A DNA stretch of 64,000 nucleotides from Hepsetus odoe (lineage: Eukaryota; Chordata; Actinopteri; Characiformes; Hepsetidae): positions 20,503,404 to 20,567,403 of the forward strand of contig CM029372.1 in NCBI GenBank assembly GCA_017165825.1, read 5' to 3'. This document shows, in pieces, positions 24,411 through 36,046 of the stretch. The notes beneath the pieces are model-generated. The model was not told the DNA's origin. It searched no databases and saw nothing but the letters and a program-made list of their open reading frames with translations. Positions within the stretch are counted from its first letter, which is position 1. The number at the start of each line of letters is the position of its first letter. The translations under genes and the position numbers were made by a program.

Positions 24411-24416
24411 GCTTAC

Positions 24417-26768
24417 CTCAACAGAAGATCTGCTCCTACGATCAGGTACCACCAGGGTATTCCCATTACTGCCTGGTACTATAGTAGAACCAATACTCAT
24501 TCTTGGTCCAACTAACATGTATCGTTTATCTCCGGATCTGTACTGGATGCTGTGACATAGTGTCCCGTCATAATTTGTATCTTGTAAGTACTTGGATGCA
24601 TTATCTGCAGATTTGGAGCACTGCATTACAAACAGCACAATGATGCTAATCACAAAAAGTACTGAAACTGAACCCAGAGTAATAATTAAATAAAATATGA
24701 CATTGTTTTCCTCCTTCTCTGCTACATTGTTTTCAATATTTGTAGCTGCAAAAGCCTCTTTGGGCTCTACAACTTTGATATTCACAGTCACTGTTGCGGA
24801 AAATGAAATGTTGCCATTGTCTTTCACCAGTACGACCAGTTTATGTTGAGCCTCATCTGTCTCTGTGAATGAGCGAAGGGTCCGTATCTGTCCTGTGTAG
24901 CGATCCAAACCAAACAGACTGTGGTCACTCACTTCCCGTAGTGAAAATAACAACCATCCGTTATATCCTATGTCTGCATCATAGGCTCTCACTTTAGTCA
25001 CCAAATGTCCTGCATTCACATTGCGAGGAATCTCCTCCACACCTTCAGCAGATCCGTTAGAGTTGACTGGATATAAGATCACTGGAACGTTGTCGTTCAG
25101 ATCCAGAATGAACACGTTCACTGTGACATTACTGCTCAGTGGTGGAGTTCCAGAATCTGTGGCAAGCACTTGAAACTGGAATGTTTTGATCAATTCAAAA
25201 TCCAAACCTTTAAGTGCATAAACATTTCCATTCTCTGAATTTATACTCAGGTAAGATACAATGTTGGGCTCGAATTTTTCACCTTTTATAATGTGATAAG
25301 ATATGTCAGCATTTTCATTCTGGTCTATGTCATAAGCACTAAGAGAGAAAATAGATGCACCTGGAGTATTATTTTCCATAATGTAAAACATATATGATGG
25401 TTGAATAAACAATGGACTGTTGTCATTAACATCTGCAATATCGACTTTTAAAGTTTTTTGCGAGGATAAAGATGGCTTACCTCTATCTGAGCACATTATT
25501 GTTATGTCGTACACAGGGACCGTTTCCCTGTCTAGGCTGTCCTTAGTAATCAGAGAATACATGCTTTTCTGGAAAGAAGGGTTTAGCTCAAAGGGGATGT
25601 CACCTACAATTCTACATAACACTATACCATTCTCGCCTGAATCCCTATCAGATACACTGATAAGCGCGATAGCTAAACCTGGCTTCGTGTCCTCTGGTAT
25701 TTGAGTGGAGAGGGAAGTTACGTCTATGTCTGGGATATTATCATTTTCATCCTTCACATTAACCACGACACTGCAGTGACCTATCAAAACAACTTGACCT
25801 TTGTCTGATGCTTGAATATCGATCTCATACACACTCTGTTCCTCGAAATCTATAGTTCCTTTAACAGTTATCACTCCGGAGTTAGCATCTATTTCAAATT
25901 TATCAAATGCTTTGTTCATAAGACTTTTGTCAAAAGCATAAATTACTTGGCCGTTTGCACCTTCATCTAAATCAGTAGCGTGTAGTTTTAACACTGACGA
26001 GTCAAATGGGATGTTTTCTCGTATTGTTACAGTATAAACCTGACGATCAAATACTGGAGCGTTATCATTAATGTCAACGACAACGATAGTAATATTTACA
26101 GACCCTGATCTTTCAGGTTTCCCTCCATCATATGCTGTTAGTGTCAAATCTAGCTGTGAAGTTCGTTCTCTGTCAAGAGGCTTCTTCAAAATCAAAAAAG
26201 GAATTTTATCATCTCCGCGACTTTTAACCTCTAATTCAAAGTGACTATTTGGACTCAGAATATATCTATGTAGCGAATTCAAACCAACATCTAAATCACG
26301 AGCAGCATCTAAAGGGACTCGTGTACTCTGAGGTACTGCATTTTCAGAGATCTCTAAATGCTTTTCCCGTACAGGAAAACTGGGAGAATTATCATTCACA
26401 TCTCTTATATCAATCTCTATATAATGCACTTCTAGCGGGTGCTCAGCTAGAGTTTTAAGATTTACTGTACACACGCTGGCTTTCTCACATAGTTTCTCTC
26501 TGTCGATTTCCCCACTCACGTACAGTACTCCATTGTCCTGGTTTATCTGTAAGAAACCATCATTTGATGCAGAGACGATCCGAAAACGTCGCTCTTTGAG
26601 TTTTTCCACATCAAAGCCCAAATCTTTTGCAATATTTCCAACAACAGATCCTGGTTTAGAATCCTCTGCGATAGAGTAACGTATCTGAGCCAAACATCCG
26701 CCACAAAAGAAGAAGAGAAAAAAACAACGAAAAAATGGTTTTAGCATAGGGTTGTCCTTAGATCCCAT
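24417..26768 (-). CDS. clustered protocadherin variable exon 4 (divergent singleton)
   Basis: 784 codons, the shortest of the array. I chose the start MGSKDNPML over an in-frame Met eight codons upstream, because only this start gives a compact signal peptide (a Phe-rich hydrophobic run ending in CLAQ) and a normal distance to the promoter element. EC1 differs from both groups (LGFDVEKLKERRFRIVSASN) and has the loop CEKASVC. Linkers are DVNDNSP, DINDNAP, DENDNIP, DVNDNSP and DLNDNVP. An RGD tripeptide occurs in EC2 (EVKSRGDDK); mammalian alpha protocadherins carry RGD in EC1, so this is probably coincidence. The tail ends RRSRSSVE at a GTTGAG|GTAAG donor. It sits exactly between group A and group B. 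Its EC6 to tail region is homogenised with its neighbours. Confidence 0.94.
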
Positions 26769-26996
26769 GATGAAAAGAACCAATTGCACCATCGCAAACT
26801 ATCTTCTAACAAACCGAATTGTTCCAGCGAAGTTCAAAACAACTGGTACATTTCTTGGAATTAAAGCACTTTCTCGAAACGTTGCTGCAGCGCCGAGGAA
26901 AAACATGGCACTCTACCTGACGAGTACGCGCAATTGAGGGAAGGAGTTTAACAGGAGCGCGAGCACGAGTCTCTGAGTCTCTAAATAATCTGTCAA

Positions 26997-27018
26997 GCAG
27001 CGACATCAAGTGTGCGCT
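26997..27018 (-). promoter_or_regulatory. weak CSE-like element of exon 4
   Basis: Transcript orientation GCACACTTGATGTCGCTG. The position (about 230 bp from the ATG) is right, but the core is degenerate (GATGTCGCTG for GGTGTCAGTG). Called mainly by position. Confidence 0.45.
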
Positions 27019-27126
27019 CACGTTATATATTTAACAGCATGTTTTTTGCTATTTTACAAAGACGAAAAATTAAATTCAAGTAAATAAATCAATAAATGAA
27101 GCTCTTAGAAACCTGCTAAAACTCAC

Positions 27127-29490
27127 CTCACGAGTAGAATGTCGTCTGTTGCTCACGTTTAGTGTGTTTCCATTACTGCCAGGAACTATAGTGGAACCAA
27201 TACTCATTCTGGGTCCAACTAACATGTACCGCTTATCTCCGGATCTGTACTGGATGCTGTGACACAATGTGCCGTCGTAGTTTGTGTCTTCTAAATACTT
27301 AGAAGAACAGTCTGCAGATTGGGAGCACTGCATTAAAATCAGCACGACTATGCTAATGAGAAAAAGCAGAGAAACTGAGCCCAAAGTAATCATCAGATAA
27401 AATGCAATGTTGCTATCCTCGTCGTCTTTTGCAGATTTTTTTACATCAGAAGCTGCAAACGCCTCTTTTGGTTCCACCACTTTGATAATCACAGTTGCTG
27501 TTGCTGAAAGTGAAACGTTGCCGTTGTCTTTCACCAGTATGACCAGTTTATGTTGAGCCTCGTCTGTTTCTGTGAACGAGCGAAGGGTCCGTATCTGTCC
27601 TGTATAGCGGTCCAAACCAAACAGACTGTGGTCACTCACTTCCTGTAGTGAAAACAACAGCCAGCCGTTGTATCCTATATCTGCGTCAAAGGCTCTCACT
27701 TTAGTTACCAAATGTCCAGCGTTCACATTGCGGGGAATCTCCTCCACACCTTCCGCAGATCCGTTAGAGCTGACTGGATACAAGATCACTGGATGGTTGT
27801 CGTTCTGATCCAGAATGAACACGTTCACTGTGACAATACTGCTCAGTGGTGGAGTTCCAGAATCTGTAGCGAGCACGTGGAACTGGAACGATTTCACCGT
27901 CTCAAAGTCGAAATGCTTTAAAGCATATATTTCTCCAGTTTCGGCATTAATGTTAATAAATGATGCCATGTCATTATGTGTCCCATTTCCTTTAATTATA
28001 GAATAAGCGATTGCTGCGTTTTCATTCAAATCTTTGTCATTGGCACTGACATAGAATATTGATGCTCCGGGCGAGTTATTTTCCAGTAAATAAAGTTCAA
28101 AAGGATTTTGAGAAAATTCTGGACTGTTATCATTGACATCCGCAATTTGCACTCTTATTATTTCCGTAGTAAATTGTGGGGGTTGACCTAAATCTGTTGC
28201 AGTTATAGTAATGTCATAATATGAAACGTGTTCTCTATCTAAAATATCTTTTATCACTAATGAATACATATTATCCTTAACTGATGGTCTCAACTCAAAT
28301 GGAACTTTATCTGTAATACTGCAAATAACTTTGCCATTAAGACCAGAATCTTTATCGTTTACACTAACAAGAGCAATCACTGTTCCGCGTTTGGAGTCCT
28401 CAGTCACCATTTTAGTCAATGATGTAACATCTATTTCAGGCTTATTATCATTCAGGTCTATCACCTTTATGACAACTGTACAGTCTACGGTCATTGGTGG
28501 TAGCCCTTTATCAGTTGCCTGGACATTTAACCTAAATACCTCATTTTCCTCATAATCAATGTTTCCTTTTACACTAATATTCCCAGTGACACTATCTAAA
28601 TGAAAAACATCGTTTATTTTACTTTTTGATGATTTTCTAAAAGTATACTCCACTACTCCATTAAGACCATCATCTGCGTCACTCGCAGTCACAGTAGCAA
28701 CAATAGTTCCTATTTTCGCGTTTTCGTTTAATGTAACTGTAAATATTTCCTGCGTGAACACTGGTCTGTTGTCATTAATATCAGTAACTGAAATGGTGAT
28801 GTTTAAAACAGCAGATTTGGGAGGATTCCCTCCATCAGATGCTGACAGCATTAATGCGTGTTTGCTGTGTTTTTCTCTGTCTAACTGCTTTTGTAAAACC
28901 AGAAAAGGAGTTTTGTCTTCATCTTCACCATCTCTCATCTGCAACTGAAAATGTTCATTTTGACCTAATTTATATGACCGAACAGAATTGGTTCCAATGT
29001 CCAAGTCACTTGCAGCTGGCAGTTCAAATCTAGCTCCTGGCAGTGTACTTTCGGGGATTTCCAAATGCACTTTAGTTTCTGGAAAATTGGGGAAATGATC
29101 ATTGACATCAGCTAATTCTATTTCAATATAATGTACTTCTAATGGATTCTCAACAACGATTTTCAAATATATGGTACAAAGCTTGTTTTTGTCACAAAAT
29201 TCCTCTCTGTCAAGTCTCCCATGGACAGATAAAACACCGTTGGTCGGGTTTACCTGAAACATAGCATTATTTGACCCGGACACAATCCGAAATCGTCTGT
29301 CCGCTAAAGTACCGACGTCCAGACCCAAATCCTTGGCGATATTTCCCACAACGTATCCCTCTTTTACCTCCTCTGGAATGGAGTACCGAATTTGAGTCGA
29401 AACGTGTTCCAGAAAGCACAACAGCAAAGTAGTATGTAGAGCAATTCTCCAGTAATCCCATCTGCGTCTTTGTCTGCCGTTATCCATCAT
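27127..29490 (-). CDS. clustered protocadherin variable exon 5 (group B)
   Basis: 788 codons, with start MMDNGRQRRR (the second Met is equally possible). First of seven group-B exons, marked by the leader M(D)xGxQRRxW, the opening IRYSIPEEVKEG and the EC1 block LADRRFRIVSGSN. The cysteine loop is CDKNKLC. Linkers are DVNDHFP, DINDNRP, DLNDNKP, DVNDNSP and DQNDNHP; the final His is shared only with exon 6. The donor is GTGAG|GTGAGT, one of two GTGAG-type donors in the array. The tail is variant: CSQSADCSSKYLED and an ending NRRHSTRE, with NTLNVSNRR where most exons have NTLVVPDRR. The ATG is about 258 bp from a clear promoter element. Confidence 0.95.
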
Positions 29491-29745
29491 GAAGGAAAAA
29501 GAGTCGCCCTATTTTACAAGTATAAGAAATCCCACAACATTCCTTCTACTTATATATTATATATTCCTTGCGGTATTCTATGGCTGGACCGTAAAAAATG
29601 TAAAATCAAATACAAAACTAGAATATTCGACCTTTCCCTGATGTTGCAGCGACACATCACTACCAATTTACTGTGGAAGAAAAAAAAAGCCCAGCCCAAC
29701 GTCAGAAAAGAGGCAGGACTAAAATGTCAGTATTTCCTTGTGTGA

Positions 29746-29762
29746 TACTGACACCAAGCGAT
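29746..29762 (-). promoter_or_regulatory. CSE/CTCF-type promoter element of exon 5
   Basis: Transcript orientation TCGCTTGGTGTCAGTA, about 258 bp upstream of the ATG. It contains the literal CGCT box followed by TGGTGTCAGT, the best match in the array to the classical protocadherin element. Confidence 0.8.
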
Positions 29763-30385
29763 TTCGCGTATTCTGTACTTGTATGTGAACACGACCAGCA
29801 AGTTTAACTTTACAGTCCTGTATACTGCTAAATATAGGCAGCAGCCTAGAACATCAATTAAATCACAAATCGTATTTATACCTTTTAAATGAGAAGAGCA
29901 GAGAGTCAGCAAACAAATCTCATTCACGTTACAAAAAAAAAATTGGTCAGAAATTTACCAAAACATGAAAAAATAAAAATACCCAAAATAACTGCATCCA
30001 AAGCCAACGCTTATGTGAAATATATTACATAGGGAATAATGCTAATCACAAAATAAACTTGAATATTATGACAAAACAATGAAAATGAAACATGCACTGA
30101 GCTTGTGTAAATCAGGGGTACAATAGAGAATTTTGCAGGCGAGTGGACCAAACCTTAAGAACAACGTCTCAACTTTTAAGCTATTATAGTGATGCTGATG
30201 AGTAATTTTTGAATTTTTAAATTTGTATTGAATTAGGTTATACTGAATTTCACCGAATTGTGATACTTGATTTCCTGAAAAAAAGTTTATTAATCTTTGA
30301 AAATGTTAACACTAACTCCTTTCTCTTTTCTCGACTGGTGTGTAAAACACAGAATCAAACTAACGCAGAGAAGACAAGATCTCAC

Positions 30386-32743
30386 CTCTCCAGAAGCCAT
30401 TCTCCTTCGATCTGGTACCATGAGGGTATTCCCATTACTGCCCGGAACTAGAGAACCGATACTCATCCTGGGTCCAACTAACATGTACCGTTTATCTCCG
30501 GATCTGTACTGAATGCTGTGACAGAGTGTCCCGTCATAATTTGTATCTGGCAAATACGTTGATGAATAGTCTGTAGATTTTGAGCACTGCATTACCGTCA
30601 GCACGATGATACTGATCACAAAAAGTACTGAAACTGAGCCCAATATAATAGTTAAATAAAATATGACATTATTGTCCTCCTCTTCTTTAACGACGTCTGT
30701 AATATCAGAAGCTGCAAACGCCTCTTTGGGTTCCACAACCCAGATATTCACGGTTGCTGTTGCGGAAAGTGAAACGTTGCCATTGTCTTTCACCAGAACG
30801 ACCAGTTTATGTTGAGCTCCGTCTGTCTCTGTGAATGAGCGAAGGGTCCGTATCTCTCCAGTGTAGCGGTCCAAACCAAACAGACTGTGGTCACTCACTT
30901 CCTGTAGTGAAAACAACAGCCAGCCGTTGTATCCTATATCTGCGTCATAGGCTCTCACTTTAGCCACCAAATGTCCCGCGTTCACATTGCGGGGAATCTC
31001 CTCCACACCTTCCGCAGATCCATTAGAGCTGACTGGATACAAGATCACTGGATGGTTGTCGTTCTGATCCAAAATGAACACGTTCACTGTGACGTTACTG
31101 CTCAGCGGGGGAGTTCCAGAATCTGTAGCGAGCACGTGGAACTGGAAGGTTTTGAACATTTCAAAGTCAAAACTTCTTAGCGCCTGAATAACACCTGTTT
31201 CGGAATTAATATTAAGGAAAGAAGCCATATCATTTTGTCCTCCACCACTTCTTACTATGTTATAGGATACTGCTGCATTATCATCCAAGTCTTGATCAAA
31301 TGCACTCACTGAAAAAACGGATGCACCAGGAGTATTGTTTTCTTCCAGGTAAAGTTCAAGTAGACTATGAGGAAATTCTGGTCTATTATCGTTTACATCC
31401 GAAACTAGTACTCTCAGCGTTTTAACACTGGATAAGGGAGGATTCCCTAAATCTGTGGCTTTAATAACGATGTCATAAAGTGGTAGCGTTTCACGGTCTA
31501 ATTTTTCTTTTGTTTCTAATGAATACATATTATCCTGAAAAGAAGGTTTCAGTTCGAAAGGAACGCCGTCCGAGAGACCAACCACAATTTTTCCGTTGAT
31601 TCCAGAATCTTTGTCTGAGACGCTGATGAGAAAAATGACTGTGCCAAGTTTGGAGTCTTCAGCAACAACACTTGAGAGAGACGTCACTTCGATCTCGGGT
31701 TTATTGTCATTTATATCTAAGATCTTTATGATTACTCGGCTCTCCACAGTCAGAGGAGGCTGCCCTTTATCTGAAGCCTGTACATCTATTTTATAAACAT
31801 CTGTGTCCTCAAAGTCAACCTCGCCTTTAACTCGTATTTCCCCTGTTATATTATCTAGTTGAAAAACATCGTAAACCTTGCGCTTCAAAGTTTTAGCAAA
31901 TGTGTATTCGATGTCACTATTAGAGCCCTGGTCACGATCTGTCGCATTTACTGTAATTACAACAGTGCCAATTGGCGTGTTTTCTTCTAATGTTGCAGAA
32001 TACGTGTTTTGGCTAAATACTGGACGATTATCATTTATGTCAAGAACTTTAACAGAAATGCTGAGACTTCCTGTTTTGGGTGGATTTCCACCATCTAAAG
32101 CCGTAACTAGAAGACGATAATCTGCTTTATGTTCACGATCAAGTGGTTTCCTCAAAACTAAGAAAGGTATAATGTCATCATCACTGATCTTTGTGTCAAT
32201 TTCAAAATGATCATTCTGGCTCAGTTTATAACTGCGAATAGAATTTGGCGCTGTGTCCTGGTCTCGTGCTGCGTGCAGCTGAAAGCTGGTTCCTATTGGT
32301 GTGTGTTCGGCTATCTCAAAATTTTGATGCGTTTCAGAAAAGCTGGGAAAATTGTCGTTAATATCTGTTATTTCGACTACAACGTGGTGGATTTCTAGAG
32401 GGTTTTCAATGGCGATTTTTAGATTTATAGAACAAGCATTATTACCATCACATAGCTCCTCTCTGTCGATTTCCTTTTGAATATACAGGACGCCATTGTC
32501 CACATTCGTGTGAAAGAAAGCGTCTTTGGTTCCAGAAACAATCCGAAATCGTCTCTTCGCCAGCATACTGACGTCTAGACCTAAGTCTTTAGCGATATTT
32601 CCAACTGTATATCCCTCTTTCACCTGTTCAGGAATAGAGTACCTTATCTGTGCCGAAACCTTCGATCCGAAGCTCATGAGCAAAGAAAAACACAGGACCA
32701 TCCACCATTTTTTCCATAAGCGTCTTTGTTCTCCATTATCCAT
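30386..32743 (-). CDS. clustered protocadherin variable exon 6 (group B)
   Basis: 786 codons, starting MDNGEQRRLW. The signal peptide ends KVSAQ before IRYSIPEQV. EC1 is LAKRRFRIVSGTK with the loop CDGNNAC. Linkers are DINDNFP, DINDNRP, DINDNKP, DVNDNRP and DQNDNHP. A one-codon deletion removes a residue from the otherwise constant tail motif: SIGSLVPG here against SIGSTIVPG elsewhere. It shares TGEIRTLRS with exon 1 and TETDGAQHKL with exons 7 and 9, so the EC6 sequence is a mosaic. The donor is GGAGAG|GTGAGA. The stretch between this exon's promoter and exon 7 is the largest gap in the array (3.3 kb) and holds a dead exon. Confidence 0.95.
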
Positions 32744-32942
32744 CCTTAGTGTATATCATTTGATGCAATTCTTTGAAGATAAAAACAAGCCGCGTTTCTA
32801 TCTGTTTAAACAATAACAAAACACTGTGTGTTCAAATGTACTGTCTCTCATGATCATCAAGGGTTTTGTGCTTTCTTTGACTGCTCATGCGCAACATAAA
32901 CCAGTGGGCTTGGAAAAAATATGCATTATCCATCCCTGTGTT

Positions 32943-32962
32943 ATAGTGACATCGTCTGGTGC
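32943..32962 (-). promoter_or_regulatory. weak CSE-like element of exon 6
   Basis: Transcript orientation ACCAGACGATGTCACTA, about 205 bp upstream of the ATG. The GATGTCACT core departs from the consensus. Called mainly by position. Confidence 0.5.
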
Positions 32963-34203
32963 ACTGAAATATAGAGCACATTGATATAGCACATTATATA
33001 TTAATAAAACAGACTAACTGAAATAACTAAAATTAATTAAAATACAATTTAAACATTATTTCTTAACATTTATCATCAAATGCCCACAGCTAGGTTAATT
33101 TACTTTTAGAAATTTTAGACAATATAAATTAAATTTTATTTTATAGATTTTAGTATTATGAATCATTGAACTAATAAAGCAACAATAAGGTGGAAAAACT
33201 CTACATGAGTTATTTGATGCATGCAATGTGATAAAGACAGCAGTAGCAAGTATTGAAATTAAAAGTATTCTGAACAAATGTAGGTATTCTGAGTAAGAAT
33301 TCTGAATAAAAAGCAATATTTCATAAATAAATGTTAGTCTAAATCTCCATGCCAAAGCTGAATAGCTATAGCTTGTACTGACTACAGTTAGATCATGTTT
33401 ACAGAGCTGTTTTTTTCATTTATCTTTTCTGATACACACCATCATCTGATCTGATCTGATTCATCATCATTAACAACCATCTCCAAAAGGAGGAATAGCA
33501 AAGCCAGGTTTGTTTTTACTGTGTACAGAAGACATTTGTGCTGGAGATCAAAAGAAAAGTATGAGAGATCATATTTTCAGCTTTCATTTTCTGGTATTAT
33601 ATCTAGATATGTTAAATTACATAGCATTTTTTGTATCTGGACACCCAGTATCTGGTCACCAATTTTCTGAAGGGAGCACTCTCAGCACTATAAAATGAGA
33701 GGCTGATGAATATGTGTCCAGTAAGAGCAATTACTTATAAATAGCCATTGACATTTACTCTCTACTGAAATTTTTGAGGACTGCATTTGTTGTTACGAAG
33801 AAAAATTAACAAATACCAGTGAAATGTCTATTACATAATAATATTTTGAAGGTGAGAAAAGAGACTAAATCTATTAAAAGCCTTTCAGGAACATTTGGCA
33901 CATGCAGTACAACTATTTGAAATTTCCTGCAAAATGAAGGAACCACTGGTGTACTAATTCTAAGCAATGTCAGTCAAAGAAAACAGATAATGACAGGCAA
34001 AGTTTAAGAACAGTAATGAAATAACCCAAAACAATTGTTACTCAAAGTCAGAAAACATTTTTCTCCTTATTCCAAGAATCCCAAGGGAAACTGCTTATGT
34101 CAAAATTGTACAAATAAACAAGCACAGCCAAGGGTCACAAAGAACTTATAAATAGTAATCTGCATAGGATATTATTGCACATTCTGAGAATCAAAAGCAA
34201 AGA

Positions 34204-34395
34204 GAGGGGTGGTGGGAGTCTAGTAGAAGGACACTTGCCAACCAACCAAGAGGTTGCAGGTTGGAATCCCACCTCTTGCACTACCAGCATTGGGTTCCTG
34301 AGCAAAACCCTCAACCCCATTTTTCTCCGGGGGGCTGTCCCTGTAGTTTGGAATTGTAAGTTGCTCTGGAGCATCTGCTAAATGCTGTGAATATA
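34204..34395 (+). mobile_element. V-SINE-like element, diverged
   Basis: Head GGTGGGAGTCTAGTAGAAGG, then GGTTGGAATCCCACCTC, GGGGGGCTGTCCCTGTAG and GCTCTGGAGCATCTGCTAAA. It lies in the gap between exons 6 and 7. Confidence 0.75.
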
Positions 34396-34509
34396 CCCAA
34401 CATATTGCTCATCTGAGTAATATAAACATAAAATTAAAGCATACATATGAAGGCAACAGCAAAGAATATGATGCACATTTGAGTAATATACAAAAAATTG
34501 AATGTAACT

Positions 34510-34737
34510 ATTTTTCTTGTGAAGACACCCACGCAAAGCACAACAGCAAGAAAATGTGCCTCTGCATTTAACCTATCACTCCCAAATGTAGCAGAGGGAA
34601 ACCATATTTAGTGCCTGGATACCAATGAGAGCACCTTACTGAAGAGTACCACAGGGTTAACTAGTGGCCTGGTCTCGAACTGCCAACCTTCCGCACATAG
34701 GGCCTAGTCCCAAACTACTAGACCATCTCTGTCATGA
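34510..34737 (-). mobile_element. SINE-B, antisense, old copy
   Basis: Diverged body (CTCTGCATTTAACCTATC, then ACCTTACTGAAGAGTACCAC) and head (complement of GATGGTCTAGTAGTTTGGGA). The CTCF-like core is lost. Confidence 0.65.
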
Positions 34738-35414
34738 ATATAGTAAGAAGGAGAGAGAAGAACTTATTGTGCAAGTGAGTTATAGAGCCTTTAGTTGTGG
34801 GAAGAATATTCTGTGGTGGTCATTCTACAACTAAATCTGCTCCTCTGTCAAACCACAACGGTGTGAAAGGGGTGATCAGTATTTTCAGTTATTAACTTTT
34901 GTTTAGCCAACAATTATCTGATCTGCTACTGTTTCCAAGCCACAGTCTTCTGCATTAGCTGGTTAAGCCTCTTGGTGCCCACCAGCTTTATCCTGCCTCC
35001 CTAGCAAGCCACAGTGAAATAAGAAAGGAAGGATATGCTCAAATATGCCCAAAACATACAAGCTCATCTGAAAAGCAATATGGAGGAACTGTCATGGCTG
35101 CTAGTAGAACATGCTCAAAAATCTTTAATACTGATGTAACTGATGTAATGGGCTAAAGCAGCAGAATGATTTCTGAAGTCTACAGAAACATTTTTTTTTA
35201 TAGAAAAAAAATGGAAATAGCATTTAAATGGAAATACCAGGAAATAAAAAATCCAGGAAAGAAAATCTTGAAAAATGACAAAGAACAGTGGTACAGATCC
35301 ATCACTTTGTTACTCTTTTTTTTCCTATTTTAAAGCAAAAGCAGCTATCTCCCTGCCTCATTGCCACCCAGAAAGAGTACAAAATTGTCAGTCTACTAGA
35401 GAATCGATAGCTAG

Positions 35415-35930
35415 ACCCACTCACTTTCTGCAGTGAAAGAATACCTGGTCATTGTATCCTATATCTTCATCATAGGCTGTCACTTAAGTCACCAAATGTT
35501 CATACTGTGGGGAATCTCTCCACACCTACAGCAGGTCCATTAGTGGTGACTGGGTATAAAATCACTGGCACATTGTCCTTCTAATCCAGAATGAACATCT
35601 CCACTGTGATATTGCTGCTCAGTGGAGGAATTTCCTCATTGTGCACATTGTGCACTTTTTGACTACTCAACGCTGAAACCCCTTAGGGCATGCTGTGTCA
35701 TTAGGTGCATTGCTGTCTCAATGAATGCTGTACATAATTGCGACATTTTCATGTATATCATTGTCTGTTTAGAAAAAAGTATCAGACGTGTTATTTTCAA
35801 ATGAATGTAGTTCAAGAGTATTTTGGGGGAAATTGTGGATGATTATTATTCAGATCTGATAAATGCAAATTCAGGATTTCGCAGAAAACAATGGAGGCTG
35901 ACCTACATCTGTTGCTTTTAAATTTTATAT
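35415..35930 (-). pseudogene. decayed protocadherin variable-exon fragment
   Basis: About 500 bp resembling the EC4-EC6 part of a group-B exon. It keeps recognisable stretches of the homogenised EC6 block (complement of CACTCACTTTCTGCAGTGAA, then the NGWLL/DADIGYN, VNAG and DQNDN-coding segments in order) and, at the far end, the EC4 TDLGQPP-like segment. It has no TM, tail, EC1-EC3 or promoter element, and many indels and stops. It lies 120 bp downstream of the exon 7 donor. It is a former variable exon truncated on both sides, or an aborted duplication of the exon 7 or 5 type. It gives a minimum of 13 exons in the ancestral array. Confidence 0.85.
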
Positions 35931-36046
35931 GTTTTGTCACTGTCTTTATGCATTATTATGATGAATAACTTAAAGTCACACTTTACATAAAGTGGAATGG
36001 AAAACTGTATAAAAAATACACTTTGCGAGATAAGGAATATGCTTAC

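Larger units (their letters stand above)
33490..35290 (+). mobile_element. related Tc1/mariner-type relic
   Basis: 33490-33610 resembles the reverse complement of 8200-8330 (terminal repeat), and 35030-35200 resembles 7375-7790 (AAAACATACAAGCTCATCTG). The middle is rearranged and contains V-SINE and SINE-B copies. It accounts for much of the large exon 6-7 gap. Confidence 0.5.
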
